Shown here: piece after piece, positions 1 through 6,936 of the stretch | Layout of the letters: each line of letters opens with the position of its first letter | Position numbering within the stretch: position 1 is the first letter of the stretch | The notes under the pieces: generated by a model | Databases searched by the model: none | The model's input: the letters and a program-made list of their open reading frames with translations, nothing else | What the model was told of the DNA's origin: nothing | Made by a program: the position numbers and the translations under genes | NCBI GenBank assembly: GCA_963991145.1 | Contig: CAXDOZ010000099.1 | Coordinates: forward strand, 1-8,600 | Reading direction: 5' to 3' | DNA: 8,600 nt | Source: CAXDOZ01 sp963991145 | Lineage (GTDB): Bacteria; Bacteroidota; Bacteroidia; Chitinophagales; JABDMM01

Positions 1-928
1 TTGTTGTACAAATTGATCCGGGACCGATGCCAACTTTTACGGCATCAACTCCGACATCTACCAGTGCTTTTGCACCTTCTTCAGTAGCGACATTACCCGC
101 TACGATATCTACATTGAATTTCTTTCTCGCTTCTGCTACAGCGTTGATCACTCCGCGTGAATGTCCGTGCGCTGTATCAATTCCGATCACGTCTACTCCA
201 ACTTCTTCTAGGGCAGCCATACGATCGAACATATCACCAGTAACTCCTACTGCTGCTCCAACCAGTAATCGACCGAATTTGTCCTTTGAACTGTTTGGGT
301 GATTTTGAACCTTTAGAATATCCTTATAGGTGATCAGGCCAACAAGAACGCCATCCTTATTTGTGACAGGAAGTTTCTCAATCTTATGCTCTCTGAGGAT
401 CTCTTCAGCTTTCTGAAGATCTGTTCCTTCCGGAGCCGTGATCAGATTCTCTTTGGTCATCAATGAATCGATAACCATTTCCATATCTGTTTGGAATCTT
501 AGATCTCTGTTTGTGAGGATCCCAACCAGCTTCTTGTCCCCGTTCACGATCGGAATACCTCCGATCTTGAATTCTCTCATGATGGATTCCGCATCTCCAA
601 CCGTAGCGCCTTCGTGCAAGGTGATCGGATCAAGGATCAAACCTGAATCAGCTCTTTTTACTTTGCGAACTTCATCGGCCTGCTTTTGAATAGTCATATT
701 CTTATGCAGGAATCCCAATCCGCCCGAACGGGCGATAGCTATTGCCATTGCAGACTCTGTCACAGTATCCATAGCTGCCGTAACCAATGGTACGTTCAGC
801 GTAATGTTTCTGGTGATCTTGGTCTTTAGCGAAACTTCTCTAGGCAGAATTTCAGAGTAAGCCGGAATCAATAGAACATCGTCAAATGTCAATCCACTGT
901 AGGCTATCTTTTCAGAATCAATAGGCAT
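1..928 (-). CDS. guaB: IMP dehydrogenase, N-terminal 309 residues (3' end cut by left window edge)
   Basis: Oxidises IMP to XMP with NAD+, the committed step of guanine nucleotide synthesis in the cytoplasm. The visible protein starts LTFDDVLLIPAYSEILPREV, typical of the IMPDH barrel. Next come AAMDTVTESAMAIAIA at about residues 51-66 and a pair of CBS domains at about 97-207. The barrel then resumes with GRLLVGAAVG (219-228), the NAD-site motif GIDTAHGHS (249-257), GNVAT (278-282) and the active-site loop GIGPGSICTT (300-309). The catalytic cysteine is Cys307, close to Cys305 of the E. coli enzyme. About 180 C-terminal residues of a usual 485-490 residue enzyme lie outside the window, including the mobile flap. 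ATG at 928 gives the standard N-terminus. No Shine-Dalgarno is seen, and a TAnnTTTG element lies 16 bases upstream. The gene follows the secreted-protein gene by 90 bases on the same strand but seems to have its own promoter. Nothing is anomalous in the part seen. Confidence 0.97.
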   Translation of the reverse strand, partial: MPIDSEKIAYSGLTFDDVLLIPAYSEILPREVSLKTKITRNITLNVPLVTAAMDTVTESAMAIAIARSGGLGFLHKNMTIQKQADEVRKVKRADSGLILDPITLHEGATVGDAESIMREFKIGGIPIVNGDKKLVGILTNRDLRFQTDMEMVIDSLMTKENLITAPEGTDLQKAEEILREHKIEKLPVTNKDGVLVGLITYKDILKVQNHPNSSKDKFGRLLVGAAVGVTGDMFDRMAALEEVGVDVIGIDTAHGHSRGVINAVAEARKKFNVDIVAGNVATEEGAKALVDVGVDAVKVGIGPGSICTT

Positions 929-944
929 GAGAAAAAATTTCGTG

Positions 945-952
945 CAAAGTTA
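945..952 (-). promoter_or_regulatory. guaB: Bacteroidota-type -7 promoter element of guaB
   Basis: Read on the minus strand this is TAACTTTG, a perfect match to the Bacteroidota -7 consensus TAnnTTTG. It ends 16 bases before the guaB ATG, so transcription would start roughly 8-12 bases before the start codon. The -33 TTTG box is weak: only TTGA/ATTG at about 974-978, 21-22 bases upstream, partly fits. The place and the exact -7 match make it likely, but no transcript data support it. Confidence 0.55.
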
Positions 953-1018
953 GCCATAATGCGGCATTCCAATTCAATTCTGAATCAGATAATACTTATA
1001 AAAAATGGTGCATGTGTT

Positions 1019-2806
1019 TTACCGGACAAGCGTGACCATTCCGTGCCTCGTTATTCGGTTTCCGTCGGCTGCGGTAAAGGTGATGAGGTAGGCGTATCCG
1101 CCGAGCGGAGCGAGGTTTCCATTGACGTATCCGTCCCAACCAATATTGACATCATTACTCATGTAGATCTGTTCTCCCCAGCGATTGAAGATGCGCATTT
1201 CGTAATCGTCATTTGTGCCGTAAACAATTACTGGTTTGAATTCCTGATTAACTCCATTTGGAACAAATGCATTTGGAATGTAAATCAGTGGTCGGTGCTG
1301 AATGCATGCAATATTGCTGTATGCGATCTGAGTAGTATCCCGGCCATCTGGCAGGCGAAGGCTAAATCGAGCCTGCACTACATAACAGAAGTCCCCATTG
1401 AGATCCACGAAATCAGTTAGATCGTCTTTGTAAAAGCCAGTTCCCGGTGGGAAGGTGCCCTGATTGACGAAGCCGCTGCCAATGTCGCGGTAGAGGGTAT
1501 AATTGATCACCTGCCCGGAGTCAATGAAAAATTGATTCCAATCCAGATTGACCTCGAAGAAGTTTACCAGATCAGCCTGCAGATTTATTGGTCTTACAGT
1601 AGTTGAAATATGGCGATTCCCGCACTTGTCAAAAACAGTCAGGCGGTAGAATTTAGACTGAGCATCAGCATTGATGACCATGTCCTCATAAGTGCCTCTT
1701 TCATTGATCGGTGGGGTGACATTATATCGCTCAAGGTCATTCCAGTTGACACGATCATCGCTTCTATCGACAGAAACCAGAACAATCTCAGCAGCAGCAT
1801 CGATCATCCAACTCAGGATCACGTCTTCATTCGCAGCCTGGCTAACCGTTGCATTAAGCATGTGGAAGAAATCGGGCGTATTAACCACCACCGGATTGAT
1901 ACAAACCTCATTGGAGTAGGAAACAACATTGGTGTCACCAAGCTTCCTGGCTCTAATTCTAACGCAGAGAGTATCCTCTGGATTTACATTTGATAGAAAG
2001 GCCGTGGTATTAGAAGAATCATTGACTGTAACTACTACCTCTGGTCCAAAATTGGTGCTTAAAAGCATCTCATATCTATCTACTCCAGAATCCCAACCAA
2101 TGTACTTTGACCAGTTGTACTCTACTTGTCTGTTGCAGGTATCAACTGCTGAAACCTCAAGGAAAATAGTTCTGTGCTCAACTGAAAAGTCACCTGTTCC
2201 TCCTGATCCACCGCATTTATCAATTGCCTTAATGTTATAGGTCAGCGCCTGATCAGTAGGGTCGTAATTTGGATCGGTATGCAGGTAAGTAGTATCAAAT
2301 CTCCCAACCACGGTATCAAGTGGATTTGAAAAGATATTATTCACGTACTCCTGTACAACATAGCCATAGGTCTGTGGATTCACTCCCACATTCCAGATAA
2401 TTCTCACCTGGCCATTCTCAACAGTGATTGCAACGATCTCCGGAGTAAGTGGAGCTCCATTTGGAATAGTGTCTGACTGCTCAGTCATTTGACCCGGGCA
2501 ATTGAATTCCGACTCCATGTAATAGTACTTGGGTGGGATATTCCCTCCCGGAGGATTGTCGACATACTGAGTAACAGCCTGAGTAGTTTCTGTATGAATA
2601 AGAGTAAATGGACCGGTCGGGCTATTGGATCTGTAGATCTTATAATTGACGAATGGTCCACAGCCAACCACAGGAAGTTCCCAAATCAAACGAACATCAC
2701 CGTTTTGGATATTCTGGGCACAGATCAGGTTTGGAGCATCATATGTCTGCCCAAAAGCTGCTGATCCAATGATCACAAAAAGTATGGCTGAAAAAAGTTT
2801 CTTCAT
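1019..2806 (-). CDS. Secreted fibronectin-III-like multidomain protein with T9SS type B sorting domain (gliding motility-associated C-terminal domain)
   Basis: This 595-residue protein is predicted to be exported by Sec and then sent across the outer membrane by the type IX secretion system. Residues 1-20 are a signal peptide (MKKLF, hydrophobic core, AAFGQ). Residues of about 24-503 look like five beta-sandwich repeats of fibronectin-III type (about 24-118, 119-218, 219-306, 309-408 and 409-503), with recurring features such as VRLIWELP, YKIYRS, VRIIWNV, LSWMID, LDWNQ and NYTLYRD. Cys-containing elements such as AIDKCGG and VFDKCGN recur. The last 90 residues are the type B sorting domain: YIPNAFVPNG (509-518), MRIFNRWGEQIY (537-548), GWDGYVNG (556-563), PLGGYAYLITF and the closing MVTLVR. 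The usual PNGDGVND loop is shortened to PNGVNQ. No catalytic domain is visible, so adhesion, surface scaffolding or a motility-related role is inferred, not shown. Its ATG overlaps the stop of the upstream M16 gene by one base. Confidence 0.9.
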   Translation of the reverse strand: MKKLFSAILFVIIGSAAFGQTYDAPNLICAQNIQNGDVRLIWELPVVGCGPFVNYKIYRSNSPTGPFTLIHTETTQAVTQYVDNPPGGNIPPKYYYMESEFNCPGQMTEQSDTIPNGAPLTPEIVAITVENGQVRIIWNVGVNPQTYGYVVQEYVNNIFSNPLDTVVGRFDTTYLHTDPNYDPTDQALTYNIKAIDKCGGSGGTGDFSVEHRTIFLEVSAVDTCNRQVEYNWSKYIGWDSGVDRYEMLLSTNFGPEVVVTVNDSSNTTAFLSNVNPEDTLCVRIRARKLGDTNVVSYSNEVCINPVVVNTPDFFHMLNATVSQAANEDVILSWMIDAAAEIVLVSVDRSDDRVNWNDLERYNVTPPINERGTYEDMVINADAQSKFYRLTVFDKCGNRHISTTVRPINLQADLVNFFEVNLDWNQFFIDSGQVINYTLYRDIGSGFVNQGTFPPGTGFYKDDLTDFVDLNGDFCYVVQARFSLRLPDGRDTTQIAYSNIACIQHRPLIYIPNAFVPNGVNQEFKPVIVYGTNDDYEMRIFNRWGEQIYMSNDVNIGWDGYVNGNLAPLGGYAYLITFTAADGNRITRHGMVTLVR

Positions 2807-2808
2807 TA
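2804..2808 (-). promoter_or_regulatory. TAATG stop-start overlap coupling the M16 partner and the secreted protein
   Basis: On the minus strand, the TAA stop of the inactive-type M16 gene and the ATG of the secreted FN3-like protein share one A (TAATG). Such overlaps usually mean co-transcription and re-initiation by the same ribosomes. No independent promoter-like element is evident here. Confidence 0.7.
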
Positions 2809-4083
2809 ACCTACAGTTACCTGATGCATCTGATCGACATCCAGGTACTTGTTCGCTATTTCTCTTACTCTCTCCGGACCGATATTCGCGATGGTCTTCA
2901 AGACTCTTTGCAAGTAGTTATCGTCCAAATCGTGTAATAATAAACCTTTGAGCAGATTTGATCTGTTAAAAGGTCCATCTACTTGTGAGAGCAATTTGCC
3001 TGTCATATAGTTGCGTACCATGTCTAGCTCCTCATCAGATACAAGTTCGTTTTTTAAACGATCGATCTCGTAGGAGATTTCTTTTAGTACGTCATCTTTA
3101 TAAGACTTATCACACTCAGTTTCGATGTAAAAATACGAAGCGGAACGATAGCTAGCGATAGCGCTGTAGATTCCGTAGGTATATCCCTTCTCTTCTCTGA
3201 TGTTTTTCATCAATCTCGAGCCGAAATATCCCCCAAGGATAGTGTTTACTATAGAGAATTCGGGAAACTCGACATGCCCTCTGGGAATGCAGCGTTTTCC
3301 GATTGAAATTGCTGTTTGAACCTTGTCTTTCCTTTTAATATCAACCACTTTCTCACTGCTTTCATCAATTTGCCAGACGTGATCTTCTGGAGCAGTTTTC
3401 TTTGGAAATGGATTGATACCAAGGTGATCTTCCAACATATCCAGGACATCTTCTGGCGGTTTACCCGATAGAAAGATAGTGCAGGAACCCGCGTGGTAGT
3501 GGGTTTTATGGAAAGATTTCAAATCTGAAACGGATATCTTCTGATAGTCTCCAGGCTCTGGATGAAATCCCAGTGGATGATTGTTTCCGTATAAATCTTT
3601 TAGAAGCTGACGACTGGATAGGAACTGGTTCTTATCCAGCTTTTGCTCCAACTTCTTCTCTTGCTGGACAAGGTAATTGGCTACTTCTTTCTTAGAAAAG
3701 GCAGGGTTTCTGACCATTTCAGAAATAAGCGGTAATGCCTGTTGGATATACTTACTCATTCCGTGCAGACGGATTGAGGAAACATCGGGATTAGCAGAAG
3801 CCTGAACATTTAAGCCGTATTTATCAAGGGCTTTGGCCATGCTCTCGGCATCGAGCATCCTGCTTCCTTCTTTGAGTAGAGGAGGAACGGCCTGACTAAC
3901 GATAAATCGATTATCATGACGGCGCCCGGCTTGAAAAACCAACTCCATTCTAAAAACATCCTGCGCACCCTCTCTGATCAGATACACGGGGATATCATTA
4001 CTCAGGAGTTTTGGTTTGGGAACCTGAAAGCGAATTTGCTCAGGTTTCCGAATTTCCGGTGCTATGGTTCTATTTAGCTCCAT
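2806..4083 (-). CDS. M16 family peptidase-like protein lacking the zinc motif (Arg/Tyr partner subunit)
   Basis: This 425-residue member of the M16B (MPP/pitrilysin-like) family has two homologous halves. At the place where active members carry HxxEH, it reads QAVPP (residues 64-68) within SQAVPPLLKEGS. This aligns position by position with AHLFEHLMFEGS in the neighbouring subunit, so all zinc ligands and the catalytic glutamate of the motif are gone. The C-terminal half keeps the substrate-binding signature NIREEKGYTYG with Arg296 and Tyr303, after GGYFGSRL (284-291). In bacterial heterodimeric M16B enzymes one chain carries HxxEH and the other the R/Y pair, so this chain is inferred to bind substrate and complete the proteolytic chamber. 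No signal peptide or membrane segment is seen, which suggests the cytoplasm. The start at 4083 overlaps the stop of the catalytic-subunit gene by one base, and its own stop overlaps the next start by one base. The length is normal for the family. Confidence 0.93.
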   Translation of the reverse strand: MELNRTIAPEIRKPEQIRFQVPKPKLLSNDIPVYLIREGAQDVFRMELVFQAGRRHDNRFIVSQAVPPLLKEGSRMLDAESMAKALDKYGLNVQASANPDVSSIRLHGMSKYIQQALPLISEMVRNPAFSKKEVANYLVQQEKKLEQKLDKNQFLSSRQLLKDLYGNNHPLGFHPEPGDYQKISVSDLKSFHKTHYHAGSCTIFLSGKPPEDVLDMLEDHLGINPFPKKTAPEDHVWQIDESSEKVVDIKRKDKVQTAISIGKRCIPRGHVEFPEFSIVNTILGGYFGSRLMKNIREEKGYTYGIYSAIASYRSASYFYIETECDKSYKDDVLKEISYEIDRLKNELVSDEELDMVRNYMTGKLLSQVDGPFNRSNLLKGLLLHDLDDNYLQRVLKTIANIGPERVREIANKYLDVDQMHQVTVG

Positions 4084-4085
4084 TA
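4081..4085 (-). promoter_or_regulatory. TAATG stop-start overlap between the two M16 subunits
   Basis: The TAA stop of the HxxEH subunit and the ATG of the Arg/Tyr subunit share one base on the minus strand. This fits coupled translation of the two chains of one heterodimer. It repeats the same junction type seen at the next gene boundary, so all three genes form one tightly packed unit. Confidence 0.7.
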
Positions 4086-5318
4086 GGATTTCTTGTAGTG
4101 AAGAACATTCGAGTTGTTTTCATCGAAAATGGTATTTGCCACTCTCTTCAGATCCTCTGATGAAACAGAGAGATATTTCTCTATCTCATCGTTGATGTCT
4201 TCTGCATTTGATAAAAGTTCATACACAGAAAGGTTTAGAGAACGATGAAAAATATTCACTTCAGAGAATTCCTTCTGGGTTGCTGCTTTGTTCCTAATCC
4301 GCTCCAGCTCTTCCTTTGAGACAGTTCCAGTCTTCAAATCATTAAGTATTGACCACACCTCTTGCTCTCCTTGCTCTGTGGAGACTCCTTCGTGTAATTT
4401 ACCCTCAATAATCAACAGCCCTGGATCGTAAGATCCTAGAACAAAGGCATCTAACTCACTAAAAATTGATTTTTCCTTGACCAATTTCCTCTCTAATCTG
4501 GAAGAATCACTGTTACTGAGTATATCGGTTAGCAGGTCTGATACGATATAATCGTAATCTCTCCTTCCCGGAATGTGAAAAGCCATGTAAAGAGCATCCT
4601 GAGGAACATCCCTTTCAACCGTTTGAACTCTCTTTTCTGTTTGTTTGGGCTCCTCTTTTACAGATCTCTTGGGTTTTGGGAAAAACGGAATTTCTCCAAA
4701 CCACTTTTCTACCTTCTTCTTTGTCTCTTCGATCTCAATTCCTCCTGCAATGCAAAGGATAGCATTGCTTGGTTGATAATGCTCTTTATAGAAAGACTGC
4801 ACATCTTCCAAAGTAGCATCCTCAATATGCTTTGGAACAAGGCCGATTGTAGGCCATTGATATGGATGCTCTTTAAATGATAAGGCGCTGATCAAATGCC
4901 ATGAGTCTCCGTAGGGTTGATTGAGATAACCTTCCTTAAACTCCTCAATTACTACTCTTTTCTGGATGTCAAGCTTCTCCTGAGTAATCCCTATATCTAG
5001 CATTCTATCTGATTCCAACCAAAGAGCTGTATCGAGATTGATTGCGGGAAGTGTCTCAAAGTAGCAGGTGATATCATTGTTGGTGAAGGCATTGCTCTCT
5101 CCACCTGCAGTTTGCAATTGGCTATCAAAGTCCTTGATGTTAACCGACCCTTCGAACATCAAATGCTCGAATAGATGCGCAAAGCCGGTCTTTTCTTTAT
5201 CCTCATCTCTTGCTCCAACATCGTACAATACATTAACTGCAACAAGCGGAGTGGATGGGTCTCTGTGCAAAATGACCTTTAGCCCATTTGCCAGAGTGTA
5301 GTTATGAAAGTTTACCAC
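4083..5318 (-). CDS. M16 family zinc metallopeptidase, catalytic (HxxEH) subunit
   Basis: This 411-residue M16B peptidase carries the inverted zinc motif HLFEH at residues 48-52 in TGFAHLFEHLMFEGS. Glu51 is the expected catalytic base. The third zinc ligand is probably Glu126 in VVIEEFKEG (122-130), about 74 residues after the motif. AGGESNAFTNNDITCYFETL (71-90) is the usual family segment that follows. In the C-terminal half, the place of the R/Y signature reads VKEKSIFSEL (Lys281, Phe286), so the substrate-binding Arg and Tyr are missing. The next gene product supplies them, which predicts a heterodimer that degrades peptides or small unfolded proteins. No signal peptide is present, so it is probably cytoplasmic. 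The start codon is GTG: the N-terminus VNFHNYTLANGLKVILHRD matches the usual family start and no upstream ATG is in frame. A TATATTTG element lies just upstream. It is the first gene of a three-gene overlapping unit, 38 bases after the barrel gene. Confidence 0.95.
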   Translation of the reverse strand: MVNFHNYTLANGLKVILHRDPSTPLVAVNVLYDVGARDEDKEKTGFAHLFEHLMFEGSVNIKDFDSQLQTAGGESNAFTNNDITCYFETLPAINLDTALWLESDRMLDIGITQEKLDIQKRVVIEEFKEGYLNQPYGDSWHLISALSFKEHPYQWPTIGLVPKHIEDATLEDVQSFYKEHYQPSNAILCIAGGIEIEETKKKVEKWFGEIPFFPKPKRSVKEEPKQTEKRVQTVERDVPQDALYMAFHIPGRRDYDYIVSDLLTDILSNSDSSRLERKLVKEKSIFSELDAFVLGSYDPGLLIIEGKLHEGVSTEQGEQEVWSILNDLKTGTVSKEELERIRNKAATQKEFSEVNIFHRSLNLSVYELLSNAEDINDEIEKYLSVSSEDLKRVANTIFDENNSNVLHYKKS

Positions 5319-5325
5319 AGGCGAG

Positions 5326-5333
5326 CAAATATA
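5326..5333 (-). promoter_or_regulatory. Possible -7 promoter element for the M16 peptidase operon
   Basis: The minus strand reads TATATTTG, matching TAnnTTTG, in the 38-base gap between the barrel gene and the M16 gene. It ends only 7 bases before the GTG start, so a transcript from here would have almost no leader. The -33 region is poor: TTTC at 5350-5353, only 16 bases away. The element may still matter, but read-through from the barrel genes is an equally good explanation for expression. Confidence 0.4.
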
Positions 5334-5356
5334 TAGAATGCGCTCACCTGAAAGGA

Positions 5357-6889
5357 CTAAAACTTGGTATCTGCATTAGATCTTGGCATTGGGCACTGAA
5401 GCACCCCTCCTTTGCCACCCTTATTCCTGGATCTCCCAGGCTTAGATGCCTTTCTCTTTGAGCTCTTGTCTTTGCCACAGCAATTGTTGAATGGTATTGG
5501 AATTTTGAGCGCCATATGGACATCCTGAGCATAGATATATTCCCGACCCATAAAGGCAGTAAGATCATTGGTCCCAATGGTAAGAGGCCCCGCTCTTAGG
5601 GTCATTCCCAGTCCAACATTTCCATGCGTATTCACAGATAGTGGTACATAAACTCCAAACCATTTGCTGTCCCATCTGGGCGTGAGTTGGAAGCGACTAA
5701 TGTGTTGAACCTTATTATAATTGGATTGGATCCGTGGAGCAATCATCACATCCAGATTTGCAAAAAATCCCTTACCCAGATTATAATCGGCATTGAAGTT
5801 CAATGCCAAAGGAAGCTGCATTCTAAAGGTTGGGGAATAGGGTAATACCTCGAATAGATTTCTAAGGGTGGTATCGAGATCGGCGACTGAGCTCACTTCA
5901 AAATCAGATAATGAGAGATCTGTTCGATCGGCGAAGAATTCTCCACCATAAGGACCCTTATTAAACTTGATTGCACCCATATCTGTAACTGAGAAGGCAA
6001 GCTTCAATTGGTAAGATGGCTGCTTGTAACCGCATTCAGGAGCATTGTTATAATCGTTTTCCAAAGTCTTCTTTGAGCGATACTCGTACTCCATTCCCAG
6101 ATCAATTCCCAGCCCGGGCTTACCAACAAACTCGAAGTCATAAGGAGCATCCTGATTGGCGAATTGAGGATTATCTGAATGCCCATATCTGATGGTAGTA
6201 TTGTAAAGTGCAAATTCCTCAGCATTGAAGAATTCATAATCGAGATCTTCCAGATACATATAGGCAGCTAATTGGCCCTGCAAAAGTTTCGCAGTCACAC
6301 CAGCTCTCAAAACATGTTGCTCTGTAGAGTAGATCTCACGTGCATAGGTCACATAGTATTCGATCCATGACATGTGCTGCACATCAGCGTTCTGGTTTGA
6401 AAGTCTGGTCCAGAGATCCGGTGCATTGAATTCATTGTAAATAAGACTTGCAAACTCTGCGCTGAAATTATGGGCGAGTGTAATCGACCTTGCCCGGGTT
6501 CCAAAAGCAAATGCATGCTTTGGACTCAATTGCATCATGAATCCGGGACCCATGATATCAGTTCCAACATAGGCCGTCTTGTTTCGAGGATTGTTTCGAG
6601 TGGTCAGGTAATTCTGCTTGAATTCAGGATCGCTCCAGGCGGTGCTTCGATTTGAGAATAATGCTGAACGGTGAATTCCAACATAGTTATTGGTGAAGCT
6701 CTGGTCGAATCCGATGAGAATAATATCCATTCTGATTCCCTGACCATTGATAGATGCAGGCTGGCGAGTGACATTACTAATTCCCGCGTATTGGCTTCCT
6801 TCCATTCCCATGAAAGACTGGCCTTTGGTAGCTTCAGTAAGAAAGATTGCAAACAGTAATAATCCGAATTTTGACAGCTGGTTGTACAT
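5357..6889 (-). CDS. Predicted outer-membrane beta-barrel protein, DUF5723-like (downstream paralogue, basic tail)
   Basis: This 510-residue protein has a signal peptide (MYNQLSKFGLLLFAIFLTEA, cleavage likely near TKGQ, residue 24). The long body has alternating polar and hydrophobic residues and aromatic belts typical of outer-membrane beta-barrels. The mature start, GMEGSQYAGISNVTRQPASI, followed by FTNNYVGIHRSAL, resembles the N-terminus of the DUF5723 family (a glycine-rich start, then an NPAsI-like motif and a NNYvG strand). This family call is from memory of its pattern. The last barrel strands include SRFQLTPRWDSKWFG, LRAGPLTIGTNDL and ALKIPIPF. After about residue 466 comes a 44-residue tail rich in Lys and Arg with three Cys, absent from the paralogue upstream. 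The function is unknown; an outer-membrane structural or transport role is inferred. It lies 47 bases after its paralogue with an inverted repeat between them, so both are probably co-transcribed. Confidence 0.85.
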   Translation of the reverse strand: MYNQLSKFGLLLFAIFLTEATKGQSFMGMEGSQYAGISNVTRQPASINGQGIRMDIILIGFDQSFTNNYVGIHRSALFSNRSTAWSDPEFKQNYLTTRNNPRNKTAYVGTDIMGPGFMMQLSPKHAFAFGTRARSITLAHNFSAEFASLIYNEFNAPDLWTRLSNQNADVQHMSWIEYYVTYAREIYSTEQHVLRAGVTAKLLQGQLAAYMYLEDLDYEFFNAEEFALYNTTIRYGHSDNPQFANQDAPYDFEFVGKPGLGIDLGMEYEYRSKKTLENDYNNAPECGYKQPSYQLKLAFSVTDMGAIKFNKGPYGGEFFADRTDLSLSDFEVSSVADLDTTLRNLFEVLPYSPTFRMQLPLALNFNADYNLGKGFFANLDVMIAPRIQSNYNKVQHISRFQLTPRWDSKWFGVYVPLSVNTHGNVGLGMTLRAGPLTIGTNDLTAFMGREYIYAQDVHMALKIPIPFNNCCGKDKSSKRKASKPGRSRNKGGKGGVLQCPMPRSNADTKF

Positions 6890-6903
6890 AAGCGCGTTGT
6901 TGG

Positions 6904-6919
6904 GTTCTATAAATAGAAC
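6904..6919 (-). repeat. Perfect inverted repeat upstream of the second barrel gene
   Basis: The arms GTTCTAT (6904-6910) and ATAGAAC (6913-6919) flank a two-base centre. The element sits 14 bases before the ATG at 6889, in the 47-base gap between the barrel paralogues. As RNA it could form a six-pair stem with a four-base loop close to the start codon. As DNA it has the symmetry of a dimer operator. No T-run follows, so it does not look like a terminator. The role is not shown; chance is possible for a 16-base AT-rich palindrome. Confidence 0.5.
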
Positions 6920-6936
6920 GGGGCCGCGCCTATCAA

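Noticed and set aside
972..985. ATTCA/TGAAT inverted repeat between guaB and the secreted-protein gene, considered as a terminator
   Set aside because: The stem is five AT-rich pairs with no T-run placed after it in the minus-strand direction. It is too weak to call, and it overlaps the expected -33 region of guaB.
959..1420. Plus-strand open frame of 153 codons
   Set aside because: It lies antisense to the strongly recognised type B sorting domain and the fifth FN3-like repeat, has no signal peptide or family motifs, and has no promoter match. It is a shadow of the minus-strand gene.
1610..1993. Plus-strand open frame of 127 codons within the FN3-like gene
   Set aside because: It is antisense to recognised coding sequence, its composition follows the opposite strand's codons, and no family features are visible.
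6904..6930. Inverted repeat plus GC-rich patch considered as an intrinsic terminator between the barrel genes
   Set aside because: The repeat is AT-rich, its loop is only two to four bases, and no T-tract follows on the minus strand. It is kept only as an inverted repeat of unknown role.
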